Positions 1 through 7,878 of a DNA stretch of 37,329 nt are shown one piece after another. The DNA lies in assembly GCA_945876095.1 (NCBI GenBank), contig CAMCMP010000030.1:1-37329 (forward strand). The letters are read 5' to 3'. This stretch comes from Chitinophaga pinensis. GTDB lineage: Bacteria; Bacteroidota; Bacteroidia; Chitinophagales; Chitinophagaceae. The position numbers and the translations under genes are program-made. How positions within the stretch are numbered: the first letter of the stretch is position 1; each line of letters starts with the position of its first letter. Under the pieces are notes generated by a model. That model saw only the letters and a list, made by a program, of their open reading frames with translations. It was not told where the DNA came from and made no database searches.

Positions 1-100
1 AGGAATGTTGTATGATAAAGAAAATGGGACAGTTCGAACCACCAAAGTCAATTGCTTTTTCAAGCAGATTGCAATAGAGACGAGGGTTTCAGAGGAAACA

Positions 101-132
101 AAAAAAGGCAATCTTTTGCAAGATTGCCTTTT
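101..132 (-). terminator. Rho-independent terminator of tRNA-Pro
   Basis: A perfect 10-bp inverted repeat (105-114 with 121-130, six-base loop) lies just past the 3' end of the tRNA. Read on the minus strand the stem is followed by a run of six or more T (complement of 100-106). This is the classic intrinsic terminator layout for the tRNA transcript. Confidence 0.8.
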
Positions 133-143
133 AGGTAGTAGTG

Positions 144-217
144 TCGGGAAGACAAGATTCGAACTTGCGACCCCTAGACCCCCAGCCTAGTGCGCTACCG
201 GGCTGCGCTACTTCCCG
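144..217 (-). tRNA. tRNA-Pro (anticodon GGG)
   Basis: Read on the minus strand, this 74-base segment folds into a full cloverleaf. The acceptor stem is CGGGAAG with CTTCCCG (217-211 with 151-145). The D-arm is GCGC...GCGC. The anticodon stem CTAGG/TCTAG encloses the loop CTGGGGG, giving anticodon GGG, which reads CCC and CCU proline codons. The T-loop is TTCGAAT, with discriminator A at 144. The 3' CCA is not encoded (CAC follows) and must be added after transcription. It has its own promoter-like box upstream and a terminator directly downstream, so it is a single-gene transcript. Confidence 0.93.
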
Positions 218-297
218 AGATACCTAGTTTGATTTAATTTTTGATACAACATAGAGTATATAATTAATATATATAAATGCCTCTACAATAATACTCG

Positions 298-305
298 CAA
301 AAGTA
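298..305 (-). promoter_or_regulatory. Predicted -7 box for tRNA-Pro
   Basis: The minus strand reads TACTTTTG, a full match to the Bacteroidota -7 consensus TAnnTTTG, followed by CG. It lies about 80 bases upstream of the mature tRNA 5' end. No well-placed -33 TTG is seen; the nearest is about 23 bases upstream. Confidence 0.45.
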
Positions 306-365
306 AATTAAAATTTCAATTCTAAAAACAACAACAAATTGTAACTTAGCGCAACTTTTCAATTC

Positions 366-1631
366 ATGAGCGTTTTAATCAAGCAGGCCACCATCATAAG
401 CAAGGGTTCTCCTCTTAATGGAAAGCGGAAAGATATTTTGATCCAAAATGGAATCATTACATCTATAGCCGACTCAATTAAACAATCTGCAGAAAGAGTG
501 ATTGAAGAAGAAGGATTGCACATCAGTATAGGATGGATGGATTCATTCGCTCAGTTTTGTGACCCAGGATTTGAATACCGCGAAACCATTGAAACTGGAA
601 CAAAAGCTGCCGCATCGGGCGGATTTACAGATATCTTAATTATACCCAATACCAATCCAGTAGTTTCTACTAAATCTCAAATAGAATATATCATTCAAAA
701 ATCAATTGCTACTGGTGTAAAAGTTTACCCTATTGGTGCCATTACAAAAAATGCAGAGGGAAAAGAACTAGCTGAAATGTATGATATGTCTAATTCTGGA
801 GCTATTGCTTTCAGCGATGGACTCAATTCTATTCAAGATGGAAGCTTGTTACTCAAAGCACTTCAATACGTTAAAACAATTGATGGAACGGTCATTCAGT
901 TGCCCGATGACAAAACGATTGGTACCAATGGACTCATTAACGAAGGCATTATTTCTACCCAGCTAGGTCTTCCAGGAAAACCATCCATGGCAGAAGAAAT
1001 TATGGTTGCCCGAGATATTGAACTTACAAATTATACTTCTAGTAAATTACATATTACTGGTATCTCTTCTTCCAAAAGCATCGAACATATTAAAAATGCA
1101 AAAAGTGCCGGAGTAAAAGTATCTTGTTCCGTTACACCTTATCATTTATTTTTCTCTGATGATGACTTGCAGCAATATGATACCAATTTAAAAGTAAATC
1201 CTCCCATCAGAACAAAAAAAGACCGACAAGATTTAATTGAAGGTTTATTAGATGGAACGATTGATTTCATTGCTTCTCATCATTTACCTCAAAACTATGA
1301 TGCCAAAGTTTGTGAATTTGAATATGCAAAAAATGGAATGATCGGACTGGAAAGTTTGTTTGGTGCAGTATGGTCAGTAGTAAAACAAAAATGGTCGATT
1401 GAAGAATTGATTGATCGATTAAGCGTATCGCCTAGAAAAACTTTTGGTCTTTCAATACCTGAAATGAAAGAAGGTGAAATAGCAAGTCTTACTCTATTTA
1501 ACCCGACATCAAGCTATACATTTGGAGAAAATAATATTCATTCAAATTGTACTAATTCTGCATTTATAGGAAAGGAGCTTGTAGGTAAAGTAGTTGGGAT
1601 TATTAATGGTTCCCATATCCATATCAACTAA
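366..1631 (+). CDS. Dihydroorotase-like amidohydrolase with most metal ligands lost
   Basis: A 421-residue protein of the type I (multifunctional-complex type) dihydroorotase family. True members convert carbamoyl aspartate to dihydroorotate in pyrimidine synthesis using a binuclear zinc site. The fold is recognisable throughout: the DPG motif at 66-68, AFSDG at 148-152, LHIT at 228-231 and the C-terminal amidohydrolase segment. The catalytic residues are mostly gone. The two histidines of the HxH motif are F61 and Q63, the following substrate arginine is C65, the HCED histidine is Q178, and the catalytic Asp of the TDHAP motif is H305. Only D151 and H229 remain. Bacteroidota commonly carry such a degenerate form beside DUF4199 and GT2 genes, as here. 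A non-catalytic (PyrX-like) or altered role is more likely than true dihydroorotase activity. Confidence 0.85.
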   Translation: MSVLIKQATIISKGSPLNGKRKDILIQNGIITSIADSIKQSAERVIEEEGLHISIGWMDSFAQFCDPGFEYRETIETGTKAAASGGFTDILIIPNTNPVVSTKSQIEYIIQKSIATGVKVYPIGAITKNAEGKELAEMYDMSNSGAIAFSDGLNSIQDGSLLLKALQYVKTIDGTVIQLPDDKTIGTNGLINEGIISTQLGLPGKPSMAEEIMVARDIELTNYTSSKLHITGISSSKSIEHIKNAKSAGVKVSCSVTPYHLFFSDDDLQQYDTNLKVNPPIRTKKDRQDLIEGLLDGTIDFIASHHLPQNYDAKVCEFEYAKNGMIGLESLFGAVWSVVKQKWSIEELIDRLSVSPRKTFGLSIPEMKEGEIASLTLFNPTSSYTFGENNIHSNCTNSAFIGKELVGKVVGIINGSHIHIN

Positions 1632-1632
1632 G

Positions 1633-2130
1633 ATGAAGCAAACCACCCCTACACAAAAAGGATTGATAACAGGTGCGTTGATGATTATTGCCTCTCTATT
1701 TTCATATTACATTTTAAAAAATCCTGTTGAAAGCTATTTTCAATTTATCATTTACTCTTTATTTACTGGTGGCATAGTGTGGAGTTTGATTGCTCATTCC
1801 AAAAAATATGGAAACACTATTTCCTTCAAAGATTATTTTTCTGTTGGATTTAAAACTTTCATCGTCGTTACCCTGCTAATGGCTGGGTTTGCTTACATTT
1901 ACTTTAGTTTTCATACTGAATTTAGAGACAATAAAATTGCAGAAAATAGCAAAATGTTATTAATGCAAGGAGATCATTTACCAAAAGAAATTGAAGAGAA
2001 TGCAAATCAGTTAAAAAAAATGTTTTTGCCATTGATGATCTCTTCAGCTGTTTTTAGATACCTGATTTTGGGAGCACTCATTACTGCAATTTCAGGAGGA
2101 TATTTAAGTAAAAAATACATCACTAAATAG
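1633..2130 (+). CDS. DUF4199 family membrane protein
   Basis: A 165-residue integral membrane protein of the DUF4199 family, which is found almost only in Bacteroidota and has no assigned function. Hydrophobic segments lie at roughly 10-27, 34-52, 70-90 and 128-155. The soluble stretch before the last segment is charged (DNKIAENSKMLL...), as is usual for this family. I start it at 1633, one base after the upstream stop codon, giving an N-terminus MKQTTPTQKG typical of the family. An in-frame ATG at 1594 would overlap the upstream gene by 38 bases and add residues that do not look like the family. It is probably co-transcribed with its neighbours on both sides. Confidence 0.8.
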   Translation: MKQTTPTQKGLITGALMIIASLFSYYILKNPVESYFQFIIYSLFTGGIVWSLIAHSKKYGNTISFKDYFSVGFKTFIVVTLLMAGFAYIYFSFHTEFRDNKIAENSKMLLMQGDHLPKEIEENANQLKKMFLPLMISSAVFRYLILGALITAISGGYLSKKYITK

Positions 2131-2141
2131 TTTTAATTCGA

Positions 2142-2160
2142 AGGAGGCGTAAATATTATG
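2142..2160 (+). promoter_or_regulatory. Shine-Dalgarno-like AGGAGG before the GT2 gene
   Basis: AGGAGG at 2142-2147 lies ten bases before the ATG at 2158. This is a strong consensus Shine-Dalgarno sequence. Other starts in the window, as in Bacteroidota generally, have AT-rich leaders without one. It fixes the start of the glycosyltransferase. Confidence 0.6.
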
Positions 2161-3102
2161 GATATATCAATTATAGTTCCACTCTTTAACGAAGATGAAT
2201 CATTACCTGAACTAACTTCTTGGATAGAGCGTGTAATGAATGACAACCAATTTAGTTATGAAGTAATCATGGTAGATGATGGTAGCAATGACCGTTCATG
2301 GGAAGTGATAGAAACACTTCACAACCAAAATAATAATATCAAAGGAATAAAATTCCAACGGAATTATGGTAAAAGCGCCGCTCTAAATGAAGGTTTTAAA
2401 GCTTCCAAAGGTAATGTAGTTATTACAATGGATGCAGACCTTCAGGATAGTCCCGATGAAATTCCAGAACTATACAAAATGATTATGGACGATGGATTTG
2501 ACATGATCAGTGGATGGAAAAAGAAACGATATGACAACAAGCTAACTAAAAATTTACCTTCCAAATTATTTAATCTAGCAGCTAGTAAATCCAGTGGTAT
2601 AAAATTGCATGATTTTAATTGTGGTCTTAAGGCTTATCGAAATAAACTTGTTAAATCTATTGAGGTTTATGGTGAAATGCATCGTTATATTCCTGTGTTA
2701 GCAAAATGGGCAGGCTTTAGAAAAATTGGAGAAAAAGTTGTAGAACATCGCGCAAGAAAATATGGTGTTACTAAATTTGGATGGAGTCGGTTTGTAAATG
2801 GATTTCTCGATTTGGCTTCTATCATGTTTATGGGTAAGTTTGGAAAAAAGCCCATGCATATTTTTGGCTTATGGGGAAGTATTGTATTTTTTATAGGAAC
2901 TATTATTTGGATTTATTTGTTTTGGGAAAAAATATTTTATTCTCAATTTAATATGACCGACCGTCCATTATTTTATGTAGGAATAATCTCAATTGTAATT
3001 GGAACACAATTATTTTTAGCAGGTTTCTTAGGTGAACTTATCGCACGTAATTCTAGCGACCGAAATCACTATTTGATAGAACAAAAATCAGGTATTAACT
3101 AG
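2158..3102 (+). CDS. GT2 glycosyltransferase, polyprenyl-phosphate sugar transferase type
   Basis: A 314-residue family 2 glycosyltransferase of the dolichol-phosphate mannose synthase/ArnC type. It would transfer a sugar from a nucleotide sugar to undecaprenyl phosphate at the cytoplasmic face of the inner membrane. The GT-A fold shows VPLFNEDES near the start, VDDGS at 39-43 and the metal/nucleotide motif DADLQD at 92-97. Two C-terminal membrane helices (about 236-258 and 270-295) anchor it, ending in GELIARNSSDRNHY, a signature of this subfamily. It follows the DUF4199 gene by 27 bases and precedes the GT4 gene by 3 bases, so the three probably form one operon for glycolipid or surface-polysaccharide synthesis. 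The sugar is unknown. Confidence 0.88.
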   Translation: MDISIIVPLFNEDESLPELTSWIERVMNDNQFSYEVIMVDDGSNDRSWEVIETLHNQNNNIKGIKFQRNYGKSAALNEGFKASKGNVVITMDADLQDSPDEIPELYKMIMDDGFDMISGWKKKRYDNKLTKNLPSKLFNLAASKSSGIKLHDFNCGLKAYRNKLVKSIEVYGEMHRYIPVLAKWAGFRKIGEKVVEHRARKYGVTKFGWSRFVNGFLDLASIMFMGKFGKKPMHIFGLWGSIVFFIGTIIWIYLFWEKIFYSQFNMTDRPLFYVGIISIVIGTQLFLAGFLGELIARNSSDRNHYLIEQKSGIN

Positions 3103-3105
3103 CTC

Positions 3106-4272
3106 ATGGATATTACCAGAAATGCAATGAAAGGTAATGCAAGTAAAAAAATTATTATACTGGGCTCTGCACATCCACTCAGAGGCGGCGGCATAGCAAC
3201 TTTTAATGAACGGCTTGCCAAAGCTTTTATGCAGGAAGGCCATGAAGTTCAAATCTTTAGTTTCGCTTTACAATATCCCAATTTTCTATTTCCGGGCACA
3301 TCACAATTCACTTCTGAACCCGCTCCAGCTGATTTAAGCATTCACAGCTGCATTAACTCCATCAATCCGTTTAACTGGTTTAAGGTAGGCAAACAAATCA
3401 AAAAAATTCAACCTGATTTAGTGGTCGTTCGATATTGGATACCCTTTATGGGTCCTTGTTTAGGAACAATTTTACGAAGAATTAAAAAAAATAAAACTAC
3501 CCAAATAGTTTGCATTGCAGATAACATTATACCTCATGAATCAAAACCAGGCGATCAAATATTTACAAAATATTTTGTAAAGCCAGTAGATTCATTTATC
3601 ACCATGAGTGAAAAAGTAAAAGAAGATCTTTTACTTTTCGCTCCTAATAAACCAACGGTATTTATTCCACATCCGTTGTATGACAATTTTGGTGAAAAAA
3701 TAAGTAAAGACCTTGCTAGAAAGTATTTAAATATTGAATTAGGTGCAAAAATTATTTTATTTTTTGGATTTATTAGAAAGTATAAGGGATTGGATATTTT
3801 ATTAGATTCAATTAAAATATTGCAGCGCTCTAATCCTTCTATTAAACTACTAATTGCAGGAGAATTTTACGAAGATGAAAAATTGTACAAAGAGCAAATA
3901 GAAAAATTAGGAATTGAGCAACAAGTTATTTTACGAACCAATTTCATATCTGACAATGAAGTAAAATATTATTTATGTGCTTCAGATGTAATTGTTCAAC
4001 CCTATCGATCCGCTACCCAAAGTGGTGTTACCCCCCTAGCCTACCATTTTGAAATACCAATGATTGTAACCAATGTGGGTGGATTACCTGCGTTGGTTCC
4101 AGACAATAAGGTTGGCTTGATTGCAGAACCAACTGCAGCCTCTATTGCTGAAAAAATTATTCAATTTTTTACAACCGGTGAGCAGCATTATCTCCCTTAT
4201 TTAGTAGAAGAAAAGAAAAAATATAGTTGGAGTAAAATGGTAGAGGCAATTATATCTTTGTCTAAATTATAA
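3106..4272 (+). CDS. GT4 family glycosyltransferase
   Basis: A 388-residue GT-B fold enzyme of family 4 (glycosyl transferase group 1). The N-terminal domain opens with HPLRGGGIATFNERLAKAF, the acceptor-side glycine loop. The C-terminal domain carries the donor-binding region with ILFFGFIRKYKGLDILLDS and SATQSGVTPLAYHFEIP. In place of the usual EX7E pair this protein has the variant TQSG...LAYHF, which is seen in one GT4 subgroup. There is no signal peptide, so it acts in the cytoplasm. It starts three bases after the GT2 stop, so the two are translationally close and probably act on the same lipid-linked glycan. An alternative ATG lies at 3127, before the first conserved strand. Confidence 0.85.
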   Translation: MDITRNAMKGNASKKIIILGSAHPLRGGGIATFNERLAKAFMQEGHEVQIFSFALQYPNFLFPGTSQFTSEPAPADLSIHSCINSINPFNWFKVGKQIKKIQPDLVVVRYWIPFMGPCLGTILRRIKKNKTTQIVCIADNIIPHESKPGDQIFTKYFVKPVDSFITMSEKVKEDLLLFAPNKPTVFIPHPLYDNFGEKISKDLARKYLNIELGAKIILFFGFIRKYKGLDILLDSIKILQRSNPSIKLLIAGEFYEDEKLYKEQIEKLGIEQQVILRTNFISDNEVKYYLCASDVIVQPYRSATQSGVTPLAYHFEIPMIVTNVGGLPALVPDNKVGLIAEPTAASIAEKIIQFFTTGEQHYLPYLVEEKKKYSWSKMVEAIISLSKL

Positions 4273-4425
4273 GTGGTCATTTAAATAATTTAAATCCAAT
4301 ACTTAACGCTTTAAAATAAGATTTAATTTATTGATACAATAATTTGGATTTGCCTTTAACTTAAGCTTTAGTTAATTTTAAATATTGAAATTTTATTATT
4401 CATGTTATTCATTTAATTTCAATAA

Positions 4426-5373
4426 ATGAAGCCAATATTATTATTTACACTTTTAGTATTCAGCACCTTCAATATTGATGCACAACGTGCTTTGAAAACT
4501 GAAAGAATATCCTTAAAAAAATGGGAAGATTCTTTAAAACAATACTCTAATCAAATTATTGATGGAAAAAATCCTTCTGATCGTTTTTCAGCAGATAGTA
4601 TTTTTACTAAAATATTAGTAAGAGCTTTGGTAAACAAAAACTCTTTTTACTACCCTTTTAACTCACTAGAAAATATTTCTAAATTATTTTCACCAGATAG
4701 TAGTTTTAAAATATTTACCTGGCAAATGGTAATCAATGAAAATATGATTCGCCAACATGGAGCCATTCAAATGAAAACTGAAGATGGATCCTTACAATTA
4801 TTACCCTTGATTGATAAATCAGACATTATTATCAATCAGACAGATACTGTAACTAACAACAGAAGTTGGATGGGCGCTATTTATTATAAAATAATTCCGA
4901 CTAAAAATGGCAACAAGCGTTTTTATACACTTATTGGCTATGATGAAAATAATATTAGAAGTACCAAAAAAATAATCGAAACACTAGAATTTACTAATGG
5001 AGAACCCATTTTCGGTTCTCACCTTTTTAGTTTTTCTGAAGATTCTAAAAACCTTCCACCCCTTAGTAGATTTATTCTAGAATTTAAAAAAAATACTGGA
5101 GCGAGAGTTAACTATGATGATCAACTTGGGTTAATTATTTTTGAACACCTTGAATCTGAAACTAATGAGCCTTCAAAAAAATGGACTTTTATACCCGATG
5201 GAGATTATGAGGGGTTTAAATGGAAAAACGGAAAATGGCTACATATCAATAAGGTATTTAACCAAATTACTCCCGAGGGAAAAGAACCCGTTCCTAATCC
5301 AATTAAAGACGTGAATGGGAAAATAATCGAACCAAACTTAAAGAATAATCAACCGATCGAACAACTACTCTAA
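4426..5373 (+). CDS. Secreted hypothetical protein, Bacteroidota-type
   Basis: A 315-residue protein with a clear signal peptide (about 1-19, ending FNIDAQ), so it is exported to the periplasm or beyond. I recognise no domain with a known function. It contains the repeated amphipathic pattern of an all-beta or alpha/beta protein, an aromatic-rich middle (RSWMGAIYYKIIP, RFYTLIGYDENN, about 145-185) and a charged, proline-rich tail (EGKEPVPNPIKDVNGK, from about 283). No Cys is present. It precedes the DUF6150-like secreted protein by 42 bases on the same strand, and the two may be co-expressed. I have seen this general architecture in other Bacteroidota conserved hypotheticals but cannot give a role. 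Confidence 0.75.
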   Translation: MKPILLFTLLVFSTFNIDAQRALKTERISLKKWEDSLKQYSNQIIDGKNPSDRFSADSIFTKILVRALVNKNSFYYPFNSLENISKLFSPDSSFKIFTWQMVINENMIRQHGAIQMKTEDGSLQLLPLIDKSDIIINQTDTVTNNRSWMGAIYYKIIPTKNGNKRFYTLIGYDENNIRSTKKIIETLEFTNGEPIFGSHLFSFSEDSKNLPPLSRFILEFKKNTGARVNYDDQLGLIIFEHLESETNEPSKKWTFIPDGDYEGFKWKNGKWLHINKVFNQITPEGKEPVPNPIKDVNGKIIEPNLKNNQPIEQLL

Positions 5374-5415
5374 AAAAAGTAACTTCAAGTTCTTTTAATC
5401 TTATAAAAAATTAAA

Positions 5416-5748
5416 ATGAAAATATGCCTTTTAATACTAACAATGTTAATCTCAAACAAAATCTTTTGCCAGAAAGTATTTTCTGTACAATATTCCAATC
5501 AAGCGGATGTGAAAGTTTACGTAGTGAAATATGAGAACCAAGCTGATCTAAAAGTGTTTAAAGTAAAATACAATAATCAAGCTGGAGATAATAATGGCAA
5601 ATGGTTTTTTACAGATTATGCTAATCAAGCATCCAAAAAAATATTTTTTGTTGATTATGAAAATCAAGCAACCCTTAAAATATTTTTTGTATCCTATGAA
5701 AATCAAGCAGGCTGGAAAAACTCAAGTAAGAAACACTTACTGTTTTAA
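5416..5748 (+). CDS. Small secreted repeat protein (DUF6150-like)
   Basis: A 110-residue protein with a signal peptide (about 1-18, ending IFCQ) followed by six copies of a repeat with core YxNQA. The NQA triplets start at residues 28, 41, 54, 70, 83 and 96, so the period is 13 residues, with one three-residue insertion in the third unit (GDNNGKWFFTDY). Between the NQA turns each unit has an alternating hydrophobic strand such as KVFKVKY or KIFFVDY, suggesting a regular beta-rich repeat. From memory the pattern matches the DUF6150 family, whose function is not known. The last unit ends NQAGW and is followed by a short basic tail. It lies 42 bases after another secreted protein gene. Confidence 0.75.
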   Translation: MKICLLILTMLISNKIFCQKVFSVQYSNQADVKVYVVKYENQADLKVFKVKYNNQAGDNNGKWFFTDYANQASKKIFFVDYENQATLKIFFVSYENQAGWKNSSKKHLLF

Positions 5749-5875
5749 TACTTTTAAAAGTTAGTATCAAAATAGATTATAAGAATGAAACAAACATTCA
5801 TCTATTTCTAAATTTCCATATCAAATTATAAACGAGCTAGAAACAAGAAGCTACATAATTATTCAAGCAGCTAGC

Positions 5876-7666
5876 TTAGTCATTCAATTTCAAAACTGCT
5901 AAAAAAGCTTCCTGAGGCACTTCCACATTACCTATCTGTTTCATTCGCTTCTTTCCCTCTTTTTGTTTTTCTAAAAGTTTACGTTTACGACTAATATCAC
6001 CACCATAACATTTGGCAGTAACATCCTTGCGCATTGCACTGATATTTTCCCTAGCCACTACTTTGGCTCCAATGGCAGCTTGTATGGCAATTTGAAACTG
6101 TTGACGAGGAAGTAATTCCTTTAATTTCTCACATAGTTTACGTCCAAATTCATGAGACCTAGCCCGATGAATCAATGCGCTCAAAGCATCTACTTTTTCA
6201 CCATTTAGTAAAATATCCATTTTCACAATATCACTGATTCTATATTCTATTGGGTGGTAATCAAAAGAAGCATAGCCCCTTGTCATACTTTTTAATTTAT
6301 CATAAAAATCGAAAACAATTTCAGTAAGCGGCATATCGAAAGATAATTCAACTCTAGAAGGAGTTAAATAACCTTGATTAACTAAAACACCTCTCTTACT
6401 AATACACAAGGTCATAATATTTCCAATATACTCTGGCTTGCTAATCATTTGTGCCCGAATAAAAGGTTCTTCAATTTTCTCAATTCTAGTAGGGTCAGGC
6501 ATTTCTGTAGGATTATTGACAGTAATCACTTCACCTCTAGAAGTAGTAGCAATAAAACTAACGTTAGGAACAGTAGTAATGACAGTTTGATTAAACTCTC
6601 TTTCCAATCTTTCTTGAATAATTTCCATGTGAAGCATTCCAAGAAATCCACAACGAAATCCGAAACCCAATGCTTTGGATGTTTCCAATTCAAAAGTGAG
6701 TGAGGCATCATTCAATTGTAATTTATCCATACAATCACGTAGCTCTTCAAATGCGTCTGTTTCTACAGGAAAGATGCCAGCAAATACCATTGGCTTAACA
6801 TCCTGAAAACCTTTGATAGATTCATTAGATCCATTTACAGTAGTAGTAATAGTATCTCCAACTTTTACTTCTCTAGCATTTTTAATCCCAGTAATAATGT
6901 AGCCTACGTCACCAGCACGAACTTCATTTTTGGGAGACAATCCCATTTTTAAAATTCCCACTTCATCTGCACCATATTCAAGACCCGTATTACTGAATTT
7001 AATTTTATCATTTTTCTTTAACGTACCATTAAATACTCGATAATAAACAATAATTCCACGGAAACTATTGTAAACACTATCAAATATTAACGCCTGGAGT
7101 GGGGCATCAACATCACCCTTTGGAGCAGGAATACGTTCAATAATAGCAGTTAAAATTTCTTCAATACCAATACCACTTTTACCACTGGCTAATAAAATTT
7201 CTTCAGGCTTACAACCGATTAATTCCACAATTTGATCGGTTACTTCTGGTATCATCGCTCCTTCCATATCAATCTTATTGATCACTGGAATGATCTCTAG
7301 ATTGTTTTCAATGGCTAAATAAAGATTACTAATGGTTTGCGCTTGAATACCTTGAGATGCATCTACCAATAACAAAGCTCCTTCACAAGCAGCTAATGCC
7401 CTACTTACCTCATAACTAAAATCAACGTGGCCAGGTGTGTCAATCAAATTGAATACATATTCAACGCCTTTCCAAGTATAATTAATTTGAATGGCATGGC
7501 TTTTAATAGTAATACCCTTTTCCCTTTCAAGGTCCATATCATCGAGTACTTGAGCTTGCATATCGCGTTCCCCAATAGTATGGGTAAATTCTAATAAACG
7601 ATCCGCCAAAGTGCTCTTACCATGATCAATATGGGCAATTATGCAAAAATTTCTAATATTCTTCAT
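5876..7666 (-). CDS. lepA: Elongation factor 4 (LepA), ribosome-associated GTPase
   Basis: A 596-residue translational GTPase that acts on the ribosome (back-translocation or assembly and initiation effects have been reported). The G domain has the P-loop AHIDHGKST at 11-19, the DTPGHVDF G3 motif and NKID G4 motif. It continues with the EF-Tu-like domain II, domains III and V, and the LepA-specific C-terminal domain ([20 protein letters not shown] near the end). The length is normal for LepA. I start it at 7666, where [18 protein letters not shown] matches the family. The frame stays open to an ATG at 7774, but a -7 promoter box lies inside that extension. It is convergent with the 5416 gene, 127 bases away. 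Confidence 0.96.
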   Translation of the reverse strand: MKNIRNFCIIAHIDHGKSTLADRLLEFTHTIGERDMQAQVLDDMDLEREKGITIKSHAIQINYTWKGVEYVFNLIDTPGHVDFSYEVSRALAACEGALLLVDASQGIQAQTISNLYLAIENNLEIIPVINKIDMEGAMIPEVTDQIVELIGCKPEEILLASGKSGIGIEEILTAIIERIPAPKGDVDAPLQALIFDSVYNSFRGIIVYYRVFNGTLKKNDKIKFSNTGLEYGADEVGILKMGLSPKNEVRAGDVGYIITGIKNAREVKVGDTITTTVNGSNESIKGFQDVKPMVFAGIFPVETDAFEELRDCMDKLQLNDASLTFELETSKALGFGFRCGFLGMLHMEIIQERLEREFNQTVITTVPNVSFIATTSRGEVITVNNPTEMPDPTRIEKIEEPFIRAQMISKPEYIGNIMTLCISKRGVLVNQGYLTPSRVELSFDMPLTEIVFDFYDKLKSMTRGYASFDYHPIEYRISDIVKMDILLNGEKVDALSALIHRARSHEFGRKLCEKLKELLPRQQFQIAIQAAIGAKVVARENISAMRKDVTAKCYGGDISRKRKLLEKQKEGKKRMKQIGNVEVPQEAFLAVLKLND

Positions 7667-7692
7667 CCCTTCTAAAATACTTTTAAGTGCTG

Positions 7693-7700
7693 CAAAACTA
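7693..7700 (-). promoter_or_regulatory. Predicted -7 box for lepA
   Basis: The minus strand reads TAGTTTTG followed by CAGC, matching TAnnTTTG. It lies 26 bases upstream of the chosen lepA ATG and inside the longer open frame, which supports the shorter start. No convincing -33 TTG is seen. Confidence 0.45.
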
Positions 7701-7878
7701 ACTGATTTTCTGTGGATTGGTGGTTTTGTTTGAATGATTTTAAGAAAAGAAACTTTACTTAAAAATATATACAAAACAATTTGTAAAAAGATTAATGATA
7801 GAAGGATCTATAATATACATATTAAATAATATATTAAGCCGTTGATCTAAAACAACTAAGATAAAGACCTACTTAAAA

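Noticed and set aside
53..66. Short TGCTT/AAGCA hairpin near the left edge
   Set aside because: A five-bp stem in this AT-rich context is expected by chance and has no clear relation to a gene.
3..77. Frame open from the left edge to a TAG at 75-77, possibly the end of an upstream gene
   Set aside because: Only about 24 codons are visible and they match nothing that I recognise. The stretch includes a T-loop-like TTCGAAC, but no cloverleaf can be built around it either.
5..190. Open frame of 61 codons running through the tRNA on the opposite strand
   Set aside because: Its C-terminus ([12 protein letters not shown]) is simply the translated antisense of tRNA-Pro, a well-known artefact.
1594..1632. 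Longer start for the DUF4199 protein overlapping the upstream gene
   Set aside because: The extra 13 residues are the shifted frame of the dihydroorotase-like C-terminus, and the ATG at 1633 gives the family N-terminus.
7667..7774. N-terminal extension of LepA by 36 residues
   Set aside because: LepA starts at MKNIRNF in relatives, and a promoter -7 box (7693-7700) lies within the extension.
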